64,000 nt of DNA, from positions 806,001 to 870,000 of the forward strand of contig JAWZYV010000771.1 in NCBI GenBank assembly GCA_038373885.1. The letters are read 5' to 3'. Below, one piece after another: positions 53,952 through 64,000 of the stretch (position 1 is the first letter of the stretch; every line of letters starts with the position of its first letter). The notes below the pieces were generated by a model. That model did not search any database. It was not told where the DNA came from and worked only from the letters and a program-made list of their open reading frames with translations. Source of the stretch: Cheiracanthium punctorium (Eukaryota > Arthropoda > Arachnida > Araneae > Cheiracanthiidae). Position numbers and translations under genes: made by a program.

Positions 53952-54572
53952 TAGTGATGCAACGGATATCAATTTGGCTGGATACTGAATATCTGGCCAA
54001 ACTTTCAGCTGGATATCTGGCTATACGACAGCCATATGTTTTCTTCTTTTTTGTTTTACTTTCACTAGTTTTCTTAGATTATTGAGCTATTACTTTTTTC
54101 TTTACATTTTTTCATAAGTTTCAAATGATTTAATTAAAAAATCAGAAATCCTTTTGGGATTGTTTCCATGAATTAAGTATCAGATTTACTACAAATAAAG
54201 CCATACAAATAACAATGCCATGCATGTTCTCCCTCAAGAGTTAAATATCTTAAAAGATCAGTTCTTGAAAGAAAGACATCTGCATTCAAATGTTGGAAAA
54301 TCAATGTAACAAATTTCCTTACTTTATCAAAATTTGGGAGACATTTTCTCGCCAGCCAGCAGTACTACATTACAGCAAGTACACTATTCCCATAAGCATG
54401 GTCAATTTATGGTGGAAAAAAAGGTAACCGAATTCTTACAAAGATTGAAAAACAGTGTTTTTTTGTATAATAATTTCTTCCCGTAATAATTTACTCCAAT
54501 CTTAAAAAAAGATAGAAGTATGGAAAAAAAAAAAAAAAAAAAAAAGCACTCAAAATACTGGTGTTAAATGAT

Positions 54573-54675
54573 AAAATAAATAAAAACTTTGTGAAAAAAA
54601 AAAAAAAAAACGCACACACACATCTTATAAGTAACTTTTTATGTGTGTTTTTTTCACAAAGTTTTTATTTATTTT
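54573..54675. repeat. long hairpin, 28 bp perfect outer arms
   Basis: The outer arms 54573-54600 and 54648-54675 (AAAATAAATAAAAACTTTGT and onward) are exact reverse complements. Inner CACACACAT and ATGTGTG extend the pairing. Confidence 0.88.
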
Positions 54676-55212
54676 AAAGATAGAAGTACTTATCATGCAT
54701 CTTTATACATGATAAAAATACATTCTAAAAAGTATTGAAAACAAAATATTTTCACAAAACTTTGTTTGGACTATATTCCGTATACGGTGCTTTGTTTACA
54801 TATCAATGTTTTGTTTACAAATCATTGGCAAACAATCTGACGCGAGAGTGAGCGATGCACCGCCAACTGCCGGTGGTAGTTGTGACTGGCAACCATAAAG
54901 AATAAGTGTTTCGTCAGGTTTGGGAATTTGAAATTGTTTCCTTATTGATGGAAGGGAATGAAATGTGTTATGTTAATATAAGAAAAGAATTTGTGGTGTT
55001 TGTTAGAAATATAGTACGTTATAAGCCGGTGGGTGTTGGGGACATTTCTGAGCGGTTATTAAAAAAAAAAAAATAGAGGTAAGTGCTCTTTTTTAACGAA
55101 TCTTTGCAAATTTTAAGGTTTTTAATGTGAATTTTAAATTGATATTTGAAGTGTTTATGTTTTTGTAAGTGCTATTTACGTGCTATTCTAATCATACTGA
55201 CTTTATAAGAGG

Positions 55213-55667
55213 TGTACAACTAGGTTGTTTAATCCACCGATGTTTTTTTGAGTTGAAAACGGGCCAGTGTTTGCCCAGTTTACATTAGCTGTACAACTAG
55301 GTTGCTTAGTTCACTGTTGTTTTTTTTTAGTTAAAAACGGGCCACTGGTTGCCTAGTTTAGATAGCTGTACAGCTAGGTTACTGAATCCACTGAGGTTTT
55401 TTTAGTTAAAAACGGACCACTGGTTGCCTAGTTTAGATAGCTGTACAACTAGGTTGCTGATTCCACTGAGGTTTTTTTAGTTAAAAACGGGCCACTGGTT
55501 GCCTAGTTTAGATAGCTGTACAGCTAGGTTGCTGAATCCACTGAGGTTTTTTTAGTTAAAAACGGACCACTGGTTGCCTAGTTTAGATAGCTGTACAACT
55601 AGGTTGCTGAATCCACTGAGGTTTTTTTAGTTATAAACGGTCCACTGGTTGCTCATTTTTAGTGGAA
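55213..55667 (+). repeat. minisatellite, 75-78 bp unit, 6 copies
   Basis: Units begin GTACAACTAGGTTG or GTACAGCTAGGTT at 55213, 55291, 55368, 55443, 55518 and 55593. Each contains TTTTTTTAGTTAAAAACGG and CCACTGGTTGCCTAGTTTAG. The last four alternate between CAGCT/GGACC and CAACT/GGGCC types. Confidence 0.92.
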
Positions 55668-55706
55668 TATATGTGCAATTTTAATGTGCTGATCGTGGAA
55701 AATGGT

Positions 55707-55758
55707 TGGCGACAGTCGCTGGAGCTTGGCGGCCGCCAAGCTCCAGCGACTGTCGCCA
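55707..55758. repeat. 52 bp perfect palindrome, GC-rich
   Basis: Two exact 26 bp arms with no spacer, centred on GCGGCCGC. The left arm starts TGGCGACAGTCGCTGGAGC. It is conspicuously GC-rich within AT-rich intron DNA. Confidence 0.95.
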
Positions 55759-55963
55759 TGTTTACATGGGGTGCGCACCGGCTTGTATGATTTTACCCTT
55801 TGTTTTCTTTTTGAATTTTTTCTTATTGCAGTTTCTAAAATTTATTCATTTATTATGTCTATTTATGTTATTTCTTTGTATATAATTTTAGGCAATATCC
55901 GGCTACTACCAATTATCTGGCATATTGGCTGGATGCAGTATGTTTATATCCTTTGCATCTCTA

Positions 55964-57180
55964 TTTTATAATAGGCAAACTTTCCCCTAGAACTAAAAAA
56001 GGGCAGGGTGCTACTGTTAACAAAAGGGCACTTTATCCAAGTTTAAGGGCACTTTTGAAAGCAAAGGGGCATTTTTTCTTATATGGAAATTGGAAGTTTT
56101 GTAGAATCAAAAAACTTAGTTATTTTAGTCTTGATAGCTACAGCTATGTGCTTTCACTATTTAATGACTTATATTGGTTCCATTTTTTTTTCTTCTTCAG
56201 TGGTGCTAAAATGGGAATGTTACACAAAAATTAGCAATTAGCTAAACACTATATGCAGGGGCGTAGATATTAGGATTCCTTGCTGAGAATTTTGATTGGC
56301 ATAAACTTTAAGTTTTGCAAAAATTTCATCATTTACTCATGACTTACTTCATCCCCCTCTCTTCCCACGAAATATTTTTCTTCCTATGCCCTTGACTGTA
56401 TGATAAAATAAATTGTACAAAATGAAAAACGAAGCATTTTACAGCTTTTCTAATGCTACTGATAGCTCATTTTTTCTAGCACTTCCATTTATGTGATAAG
56501 TTTTCGACAGGAGCCTTATCTCCTTGTTTATTCTTTCAAACTTGCCAAGTTTCCAGAATCAAAATCCCTGATCTACTGCTTTTAAAAGTCAAAATGCCAG
56601 AGATTTCTTATGCAGATATTTTCAGCATAAAAACATGCAATGCATATCCATATAAACTCAGCACCAGCTCATTATTAAAGCTGTATAATCTAAATTCAAT
56701 TTTAAATTTGCAATAAGAAATTCAAGGAAATTTAAAACTTCAGTTAAAATCCTTACACATGCATAAAATATTGTAAGACTGTCTCATAACACTAAAAATT
56801 CAAACAATATTTAATTTCACAATTAAAAGATACTTTTATTAGCCTCATACAGTTTCTAAATTTTTAGTGTACCTCTAGATAAGTAATGATCACAGCTAGC
56901 ATAAAATGCATTTAAATATGTAATATAGCTGCTAACTTTTCAACTTGAAAATTAGTACCATTTAAACTATATACCACATATATACCATATACCATACCAT
57001 ATATACCATATTTTTATATACAGTACCATTGTTTCTAGTTTATTAAGCAAATAAAGTATAAACAAACATACTTAGTTTATACATTATTTGCTTTCATAAA
57101 TAATATTTTCCTATTCAAAACATTCTTTGTTACATTTTCATTATTATTTTGAAAAATGGAATTATTATTTTGAATGGAAG
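55964..57180 (+). other. RTCB intron 1, middle part
   Basis: AT-rich. GCAGGGGCGTAGATATT at 56256 looks like one MITE end without a partner. An (ATACC)-type degenerate run lies at 56970-57025. Confidence 0.5.
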
Positions 57181-57224
57181 AGGTTAGTGCTGGTGCTATC
57201 TGTCGCTATTGGCGAGAAGGAGAA

Positions 57225-57420
57225 TGTGGGTTTGTAGTCTGGGTCATCAATGTAGAGAGAGCGTGTGGCGAGAGCTGGGTTTGAACCCAAGTTCTCTGGG
57301 TGGTGGAATGAGGTGTAATCCAGCTCGGCCAAAAGGTACCCGTTTGGCCGGCCTTCAATTGCCGGGTGTTGTGTGCGCAGAGGTAATCTTGTGCTGCCAC
57401 AATAGGAATGCAGAACAGAT
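57225..57420 (-). mobile_element. tRNA-derived SINE fragment, minus strand, RTCB intron 1
   Basis: On the minus strand a tRNA-like head reads GGCCGAGCTGGATTACACC, with B box TTGGGTTCAAACCC, then GCTCTCGCC. The A-box half is diverged, and no target duplication was found. Confidence 0.5.
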
Positions 57421-57611
57421 GCTGACTATGGTTAAAAATGGCGACCGAAAAGCACTGTATACTGTTTTAAGCTTACTGGTTTTTAAGGTAATTATTTTTA
57501 TCATTACAGATTTTCAATCATTTGGTGTTTTTTCAAATTGTTCAAAGTGAACTACATTTTATGGGACTTATTTCATGTAAAATATATTTTCATTTTTACT
57601 CTTTGTTTCAG

Positions 57612-57758
57612 GTAGAGGGAATATTTTATGTGAATAGCAAACTAGAAAAATTGATGTTTGATGAACTTAGGAATGCCTGTCGACCTGGCAATGTTGGGGG
57701 TTTCTTACCTGGAATGAAACAAATTGGAAATGTAGCAGCTTTACCTGGAATTGTTGGA
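57612..57758 (+). CDS. RTCB: RTCB, second coding exon
   Basis: Bounded by TTTGTTTCAG on the left and GTGAGA on the right, both phase 0. It encodes 49 residues starting [20 protein letters not shown], continuing [20 protein letters not shown] and ending VAALPGIVG. This is the RTCB segment that follows the N-terminal helix. The stretch ending [12 protein letters not shown] is nearly invariant in animal RTCB. It joins in frame to the exons on either side with no overlap or gap relative to the known protein. No defects were seen. Confidence 0.96.
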
Positions 57759-58124
57759 GTGAGATATTTTATTTATATTTTTTTTATTATTGCAGTACAT
57801 TTACATTTTCACAATTTATGAAAAATTTTATGAAATTAAAAATAGGAAGGGGTTTGATTTTAGTCTTCATCAGTTTATATGTCTGTAGACATATGGGCCT
57901 GTGAAAATTGATGTTTTGCTCCCCACAAAATGAACAAAAAGCTGGTTTGATATGATCTCAAAATGATTAGGACTTATGCCTAAACCTTTAACTTACAGTG
58001 TTTTAATGTGTATTCTTACTTAAGTGCAAAGTATTTTTTTTTCTCAAATACTTGATTTACCTTAACCGTTTAGAGGCTGAATTATGAAACAGATTGATTT
58101 TGCACTCAGATTTATTTAATTATA
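57759..58124 (+). other. RTCB intron 2, proximal part
   Basis: AT-rich with no recognised element. The intron spans 57759-61138. Confidence 0.5.
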
Positions 58125-58758
58125 TATGTTACCGTTAAAGTATGAAATCCGTTATTTTATAGAATACCTAGTTATTCCATGAAATAACTGATCGTGTCCG
58201 TTAAAGTGTAAAACTCTCTCTTGTATTTCATGGTTTAACTAGTTATTTCATAGAATAACGATCTGAAGCCCGTTAAAGTGTAAAATAATCTATATCATGT
58301 ATCTCGCTTTTTAGTATAAGGTACATTTATGTTTCGTTTAACAATATGGAAAGTAGCGGAAAAAAAACGTTAATTTCGAATTCAAATAAAAATAGTTTTT
58401 GAAGGATGGCAAAAATACCAAAGCATAAAACAATGAGAATACTTTTTCACCATACTCTCAAAATGTCAACGACAAATACATTTACCTTCCACCCCTACTG
58501 CATTTATAAACTATTCCAGGCCATAGTGAGAGAACTTGTTTAGCGTGTTATCTAAAATGAAATAATTGTCATTATTTCATTTTAGATAAATTGTTTATTT
58601 TACACTTTAACTCTCTCTCATTAGTTAATTTATAGAATAACTAGTTAAAGTGTCAAATTATTAACATATTACACATTTTAACGGACACAATCAGTTATTT
58701 CATGGAATAACTAGGTATTCTATGAAATAACTGCATTATATACTTTAACGGTAACATA
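58125..58758. mobile_element. long-TIR MITE in RTCB intron 2
   Basis: The inverted repeats are about 90 bp. The left starts TATGTTACCGTTAAAGTATG and the right, read inward, starts TATGTTACCGTTAAAGTATA. Both continue with GAATACCTAGTTATTCCATG. TA flanks each side. The motif CGTTAAAGTGTAAAA recurs several times inside. Length is 634 bp, noncoding. Confidence 0.88.
58548..58589. repeat. perfect hairpin, 19 bp arms, inside the MITE
   Basis: TTATCTAAAATGAAATAAT and its exact reverse complement flank TGTC. Confidence 0.92.
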
Positions 58759-59014
58759 TACACTTATAGGTCCCTTATAAGTAATCAACAAACATATTTC
58801 ACAAAAAAAAATTTTACATAGAAATTTTAGATGTTCCCAAATGGGAACATTGGCATTTGCAATGTACTTTTTATATATATTTTCTTGTAGGAAGAACAAA
58901 TGAATGAAAAAGGCTTTAAATAAAATATTATGAAAATATTTGACAATTTTACAAAATTACCATTAAGTTTGTTTACTTACTACTTTGTTTGATTTTATAA
59001 CTATAATTTCCATT

Positions 59015-60541
59015 TTATTTTCCATGATATGTGGGAAAGCATACTTTATGCATTCTCTTGTCACATTCAACACACAAGTTGTGGCAGTTTTTTTTTTTGC
59101 TTGCAAACAGCACAACGTCCTTGTGATGCAGATGCAAGAAAATGGTTATCGGGTTTTCTAAGTTCACTTGGAATAGGTTTTTTTGGTCCTGGTTGAGATA
59201 AAGAGTTTTGGTTTGGAGCGCAATAGGTTCATTGTTATGTCTTGGCGGAATTCTAAATGAGGCATTTATGTTTTCCCATGAATATGGTATTTAGTAAGTA
59301 GCCAAGTATTTAGTAAGTAGCCTATAAAGTAGCCAAGATGCAGTAGCAGCTATATTTAGAGCGTTTGCAAACAAATTACAATACCACTTTTTATTTCAGA
59401 GTTGAGGTCTGTACGAAGAAAGAAGCTTATCCAGAACATCCACCCCACCCATTCCCTCATTGTAGAATTTTATAAGAGCAGGTTGTGCAATATCAATTTT
59501 CTTTTTTGCCGATTTTGAATATTGCTTTGCATTCGAAATAGGCTCATGCATTTGATGATTAGAGGCAACTGTCACAACTGCGTTGTCATTCCATCGGCAG
59601 ATGAATACAGTTCCATCACTTCGTAATTCAGCGATCCTCTGGGCTCTTTGGCTATTGTTTTTTATTCTCTGGCAGTGGGCATTGCCTGATCCGGTTACTT
59701 CGGACTGTACCTGTAGCTCTAACTCCAGAATCAGCCAATTTTGATAGTAAATTATAAGATGTAAAAAAATTATCAAAATAGATCTCGTGCCTGCTTGGAT
59801 CTGTAATTTCGGAGAGTAGCTGCGTTACAACATTTTCACCCAGGGACATTTCAGTTGGTTCATTCCTCTTTCCAGAATAAATTTTCATCGCATATCGATA
59901 TCCAGATGATGAACATAACATCCATATTTTAAAGCCGAATCTTATGGGTTTACCTTTTATGAACATTTTACAAGTATGATGGCCGTAATAAGGTACCATC
60001 AATTCATCAATGCTCAATTTCTTGAGAAAAGTACCAAACTGACGTAAATTTTCCCTCAGTTCTTCATAAATTGGAGCTATTTTTCCAAGTTTATCATCCA
60101 ACTTCAATTTAGAGTTATCATTTATGTGAAAAAACTTTATTGGTTTCTTGACATGACTGTTGAAACAGTGTCAACTTTCATGTCTTTCATGAAAATTATT
60201 ATTGGAGCTGTACTCCAATAATAATTTTCCTTTGTCACCCAGTGGTAACCACTCAAGAGGAGCAACCCAAAGAACTGGGAAATATCTGAGCCATCAACAG
60301 TAATCATCTCTCCTTTCTGAATTGCTTAAAGTTTTGTCATAGATGCTAATGTTTCAATATATTCTTTAGGCAATAATTTATGAAAAATTTCAATGGGACA
60401 TAAATCTTGCAATTCTGGAAAATCAAGTTTTAGATCTCTGGGTTCTTCATCAGAAAATATATGATTAAATTGTGTATTTTTATTCCATCTTGTTTTTTCA
60501 AGTTTAATTCTTTTTTTTTTTTCCTGTTGGGAAATCATCAC
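59015..60541 (-). pseudogene. piggyBac-like transposase in RTCB intron 2
   Basis: On the minus strand the N-terminal part contains FSDEEPRDLKLDFPELQ and PIEIFHKLLPKEYIE. A broken stretch follows (60320-60107). Next comes the catalytic core: LSIDELMVPYYGHHTCKMF (first Asp), HEIYFDNFFTSYNLLSKL (second Asp) and NEGMGGVDVLDKLLSSY (third Asp), spread over two frames that meet near 59700. Beyond a TGA at 59396 the region decays until a Cys/His-rich C-terminus (RCAVCK, CVECDKRMHKVCF, partly in shifted frames), with a natural stop at about 59015. The order is that of piggyBac DDD transposases with their C-terminal cysteine-rich domain, which excise and insert at TTAA. Stops and frame changes inactivate it. 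Terminal repeats were not located. Confidence 0.9.
60191..60229. repeat. perfect hairpin, 17 bp arms, within the piggyBac remnant
   Basis: GAAAATTATTATTGGAG and its exact reverse complement flank CTGTA. It lies in what was the coding strand of the transposase, so one arm is a later addition. Confidence 0.9.
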
Positions 60542-61138
60542 TGATTTTACCTGCGCTTTCTGTATCTACTTTTACTCTTAGTGTATATGATGTTGATGGA
60601 ATGTCACATGCATCCTCTCTCTCTCTCTGTCTGTCATGATCTTAGTTTATGCTATATTATCAAAAATCTTCCTGCAATAAATATGCAGCTGTTCTGAAAT
60701 TTTTTACATTGTAGGGATTGGTTTAAAACTGTTTAAGGAATATTTATAGGTGTCTAAAATAATTGTGTATGTGTTTCAAAAAGTTGTACGTATACCCTAT
60801 CTCACAACATGAAATTTTCACTTATGTGAGGGGTCTTGGAACGTATCCCTCGTGTTATTCAAGAGACTACTGTATTTGCATACTACTATTTTGACTACCA
60901 TTTTTGGATGAAGGATACTATTTTGGATACTATTTTTTATGCATAAGGCCACTAAAGCAACTACTATCAACACTGATAAGCAGTGGCAGCCCTGATTATA
61001 CATAGAAAGTAGTTATACCAGAAGCTAATTGAATTGTTGGTTAAATTTTCAAATGTGTAAATAAGTAAATGACCTTTCTGTTTTCAAAACAGTTCTTTAT
61101 GCATATGTTTTATCATCTCTTCAAATTAATTTTTTTAG
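60542..61138 (+). other. RTCB intron 2, distal part
   Basis: AT-rich with a (TC)n run at 60616-60626. It ends in a pyrimidine-rich acceptor TTTTTTAG at 61138. No gene was seen. Confidence 0.5.
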
Positions 61139-61238
61139 CGTTCTATTGGACTTCCAGATGTTCATTCCGGATATGGATTTGCAATTGGGAACACAGCAGC
61201 TTTTGATATGGCTGATCCAAAATCCATTGTATCACCAG
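61139..61238 (+). CDS. RTCB: RTCB, third coding exon
   Basis: The acceptor TTTTTTAG precedes CGT and the donor is CAG|GTAAAT. It encodes [20 protein letters not shown], then [13 protein letters not shown] plus the first base of a Gly codon (phase 1). The block [15 protein letters not shown] is a signature of RtcB proteins. In animal RTCB the next residues carry the first metal-binding Cys in a FDINCG motif, so the catalytic part begins just past this exon and lies beyond the window. Together the three exons give 114 residues of a protein of about 505. Confidence 0.96.
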
Positions 61239-62025
61239 GTAAATATCTTTTTATTTTTCGTTCTGTTTATTATTTAAGACTGCTTGTAATACAGTTCACA
61301 TTTGTCACAAGTATTTCAGAGCAATAAATTCTTTGGGGTTTCATATCTCTTGAAAAAATTTGAAAGTTTTTAAATTTCAAAATCATTAAAGAACTCTTAA
61401 AACATTTAAATTTTCCTGAAAGCCTCTATATACCCACTTCTCTCCCTCTGCAGTTCTAACAATTGTTTCTCTCTGAAAATATCACAGTTTTCACTTAGAC
61501 AGTTTTGATGTTTCAATGGACTTTAATTTGTAACACTAAATATCTAAACATTTATTCACAAGTTAAAAATTTCACTAGTAAACATGACTATAATTTTTCA
61601 GAGTCATGCCAATACACTTTAATTAATCAGTGTACTCTACATAAAGTAATTTTTTTGGGTAACTATCATCACAAGTTGCCAGTTTGAGTAAGAGCAAAGT
61701 ACAACTCATGTTGATTTAATCCCATTTCTAAGTGAATTGATTATATGCTACAAAATCTGTAACTTTTAGAAGATACTTGAAATTAAAAAAAAAAAAAGTA
61801 ACCAGTTTCAAATTGTTGATAATTTCTTCTGTATCTGTGAGACACCTCACTCAATATTTGCTGTTATTTTCTCAAGAAAAATGGGGCCTAACCTGTCAAC
61901 TAGGAAAACACAAACTAGTTAAATTTTATCAGAAGTTTCAGTAGCAGTAGTGCTTAAAAATACACAGTTATAATAACTGAAAAATTCACAACCAGTGGTC
62001 TGTTGCTACGTAAAAATGTATCTTG
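61239..62025 (+). other. RTCB intron 3, proximal part
   Basis: AT-rich with no recognised element or coding region. Confidence 0.5.
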
Positions 62026-62235
62026 TTGTATAGCTAGTGGATAAGACACTGAACATTGTACATGGCTGAAATGTGAAGGTTCTGGGTTTGGGCCCATCAC
62101 TCGGCTGCTGATCTAACGGTCTGGAGTTTGGTCAGTTTTCTCTAGATGTAACGTGAATTCTTCTTAGTACCCTATGGAAAGTCTTCCAACCAAGGCAGAT
62201 AACCCATGTGTAGTTTTTCTTATAACAACACAAAC
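62026..62235 (+). mobile_element. tRNA-derived SINE in RTCB intron 3
   Basis: A tRNA-like head (TAGCTAGTGGATAAGACAC, B-box-like CTGGGTTTGGGCCC) is followed by the body TAACGGTCTGGAGTTTGG, then CTAGATGTAACGTGAATTC and AAAGTCTTCC, shared with 46263-46540. It has an (ACAA)n-type tail. No clear target duplication was found. Confidence 0.75.
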
Positions 62236-62873
62236 AAACATCTAGTGGTTTTTTTTTTTTTTTTTTTTTTTTTGTAAATTGAAACATAGATCAAAGTGAA
62301 AAAAAATCATGAAACAATGCTACAAAATTATTCAAAATTGTGTTGTAATCAGCTTAAACAATAAAAAATTAAAATAATAAAGTATCTGCAGCCATTGTAA
62401 AGACGTCTTTTCTTGGAAGAGCAAGGCTAATTCAGCTTACTTAACATGCACCATTCTAAAACAAATCCTGTAGTACACTTTTAAATAATAAAATTAACTT
62501 CATTAACATTATGAGCTAACTAAATACACAATAAAACTTCATGAAATACTTATAAATGCACTACAAAAGCTAAAATACATATATTAAAAAAAATATGGAA
62601 CAACATATATTGTCCAAAGCACCAGATAAATCTCTATAAAACATTTAAAAATTTACCATTAATAAGGTTCAAAGTAGGGTTGTCATTGCCAGTATGTCAA
62701 AACACTGTAAATGTCTGTTGAGTACACAGCAAGGGGTGACAGCATCACTAGTGAAAGGGAGAAAGTGTATTTGTTAGCTATGTTATTAAGATGGGACCTT
62801 CTTCCTTGATGAAAAATTCAGAAGTAAGCGAAATCAAAATTGAATTTTAATATTAAGGATAGGCAGGGGTAGA
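62236..62873 (+). other. RTCB intron 3, middle part
   Basis: It begins with a T run (62250-62273), otherwise AT-rich and unassigned. Confidence 0.5.
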
Positions 62874-63028
62874 CAAAGCCCAGGTGCCAGGTCGCCATGC
62901 CGCCTAAAATGTTATATCTGGCACCTGACTTTTTACTTTTTTATATCTCTAGTATTTTTTTGATAACGTGCTGGCGCCTGAAAAATTGGGTCTCGCTCCT
63001 AGAAATTTTGAACTTTTGTCTACCCCTG
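62874..63028. mobile_element. hAT MITE in RTCB intron 3
   Basis: It starts CAGGGGTAGACAAAG and ends CTTTTGTCTACCCCTG-like sequence (TTTTGTCTACCCCTG). Flanks AGGATAGG and AGAATAGG match at 7 of 8 positions. The interior has GGTGCCAGGTCGCCATGCC near the left end and GCTGGCGCCTG on the other side. Length is 155 bp. Confidence 0.85.
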
Positions 63029-63304
63029 AGAATAGGGATTTTTGAGATTTTCAGCACTCATTTACCTTTAAATTTATGGAGTATTTATTTAAAACTGAAT
63101 GTATTACATCCATATGCACTTGACTATATCTTGTTGGAATATTTTCAGTTGGGCTGAAAAATTTTATTTTACAGCTATTTAAAATATTTTGAAATTGCAA
63201 TGAATATAATTGAATATTAGCATAATGAAGCTTTTTATAATTGAAGAAAAGTCATTAAAGCTTAATATTAATCAAATAATCAATAATATATAAATCTTAT
63301 ATAG
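63029..63304 (+). other. RTCB intron 3 spacer
   Basis: AT-rich, nothing recognised. Confidence 0.45.
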
Positions 63305-63884
63305 CAGAGGTTCCCAAACTGGGTGCCACGAGCGTATGTCAGGGGTGCCGTGGAGATAATCAAGAAAAGTGTTTTGGTGGAGTGTAATCAAATAATTTCC
63401 TCTGAACCGGTATCCCACAAAAAAATTTAATCCCACAAACTTATGTCAACGAGCGTATGTCAGGGTGCCGTGGAGATAATCAAGAAAAGTGTTTTGGTGG
63501 AGTATAATCAAATAATTTCCTTTGAACCTGTGCTGTATCCCCAAGAAAGTGAGCCAAGCCGATCACTAAGTGGGCTCAAGCAAAAATATTTCAGTCAATT
63601 TCAAGACTGTACTGTAGCCTCTCTTTTATAGGAGACTCCCTGAAATGGGGGTATTGTCAAAATTCTATATCCCTTTCCCAAGGGAGTACTTTCTTGATAG
63701 TTAGCCCTATAAACAAACAAACAAAAAATAATGTAAAATGCATCCAAACTGCTACATTCTAACCTTCATATTCATGTTGCTTTAAAGGAAATCTGCCGCG
63801 AAAGTTTTTAGCCTGACAAGGGAGCCGCGAAATGCTTTTAGCCTGATAAGGGTGCCGCAGGGAAAAAAAGTTTGGGAACCCCTG
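63305..63884. mobile_element. hAT MITE in RTCB intron 3, with internal 121 bp duplication
   Basis: It starts CAGAGGTTCCCAAACTGG and ends TTTGGGAACCCCTG. Flanks TTATATAG (63297-63304) and TTATGTAG (63885-63892) match at 7 of 8 positions. A segment starting CGAGCGTATGTCAGGG is repeated at a 121 bp offset (about 63329 and 63450). GGTGCCG/GAGCCGC motifs mark both subterminal regions. Confidence 0.88.
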
Positions 63885-64000
63885 TTATGTAGTAAAATCC
63901 ATGAGTAAACAAAGTTTGTAGCTGACTGGCTGTGTAAGTTTGTAGGTTTGTGACCTCCGATCTTCTTATCCGTTTGCCTTTTGATCACATAGTGCCTAAA

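Larger units (their letters stand above)
53952..55963. mobile_element. candidate hAT element in RTCB intron 1
   Basis: It starts TAGTGATGCAACGGATATC. Read inward from the right it starts TAGAGATGCAAAGGATAT. Both ends have subterminal GGCTGGAT and ATCTGGC blocks. The adjacent 8-mers (TTTATTTG, TTTTATAA) agree only partly. Inside are a hairpin, a minisatellite and a 52 bp palindrome. No transposase was recognised. Confidence 0.6.

Overview
This window is animal nuclear DNA, most likely from an arthropod and possibly a spider or other chelicerate; the taxon is an inference. It is strongly AT-rich, has long introns, and contains one recognisable host gene. Almost everything else that can be named is transposable element sequence. 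No prokaryotic operon, CRISPR array, rRNA gene or free-standing functional tRNA gene was seen.

The host gene is RTCB, the catalytic subunit of the tRNA-splicing ligase, on the + strand. Three coding exons (52910-53005, 57612-57758, 61139-61238) encode about the first 114 residues, with clean GT/AG junctions. Introns 1 to 3 are 4.6, 3.9 and more than 2.7 kb and are packed with transposon remnants. The rest of the gene, including the first metal-binding cysteine, lies beyond 64000.

Region by region. 1-1861 holds the 5' part of a Jockey-like LINE on the - strand, with an open ORF1. 1862-5078 holds two hAT transposase fragments, a 390 bp hAT MITE with a perfect 8 bp target duplication, and one end of a dispersed repeat. 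5079-9060 is a hAT element (8 bp duplication CTGTACCG) that was itself invaded by a 1.5 kb Tc1-like element. 9.1-14.3 kb is mostly unassigned AT-rich DNA. 14347-18341 is a head-to-tail series of about 1 kb Helitron-like units ending in a canonical hairpin plus CTAG. 18.8-25.6 kb holds a long dispersed repeat (called repeat A here), a SINE, and several tandem repeats. 25.6-31.1 kb holds another hAT fragment, a degenerate coding region of a transposon-associated family, and a SINE.

31.2-36.3 kb carries two 5'-truncated copies of one Jockey-like LINE, the larger with a 751-codon open ORF2 fragment. 36.7-41.1 kb is a nest of hAT MITEs. 41.1-45.7 kb is an inverted, longer copy of repeat A, interrupted by a 1.3 kb element whose empty site is preserved in the other copy. 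46.3-52.8 kb is a nest of a SINE, a TA-type MITE and a hAT inside a hAT. From 52.9 kb the RTCB gene begins.

The elements do not form a pathway. They form a layered record in which insertion order can be read from nesting, target duplications and paralogous empty sites. Positions were read by eye, so edges of degenerate repeats are approximate.
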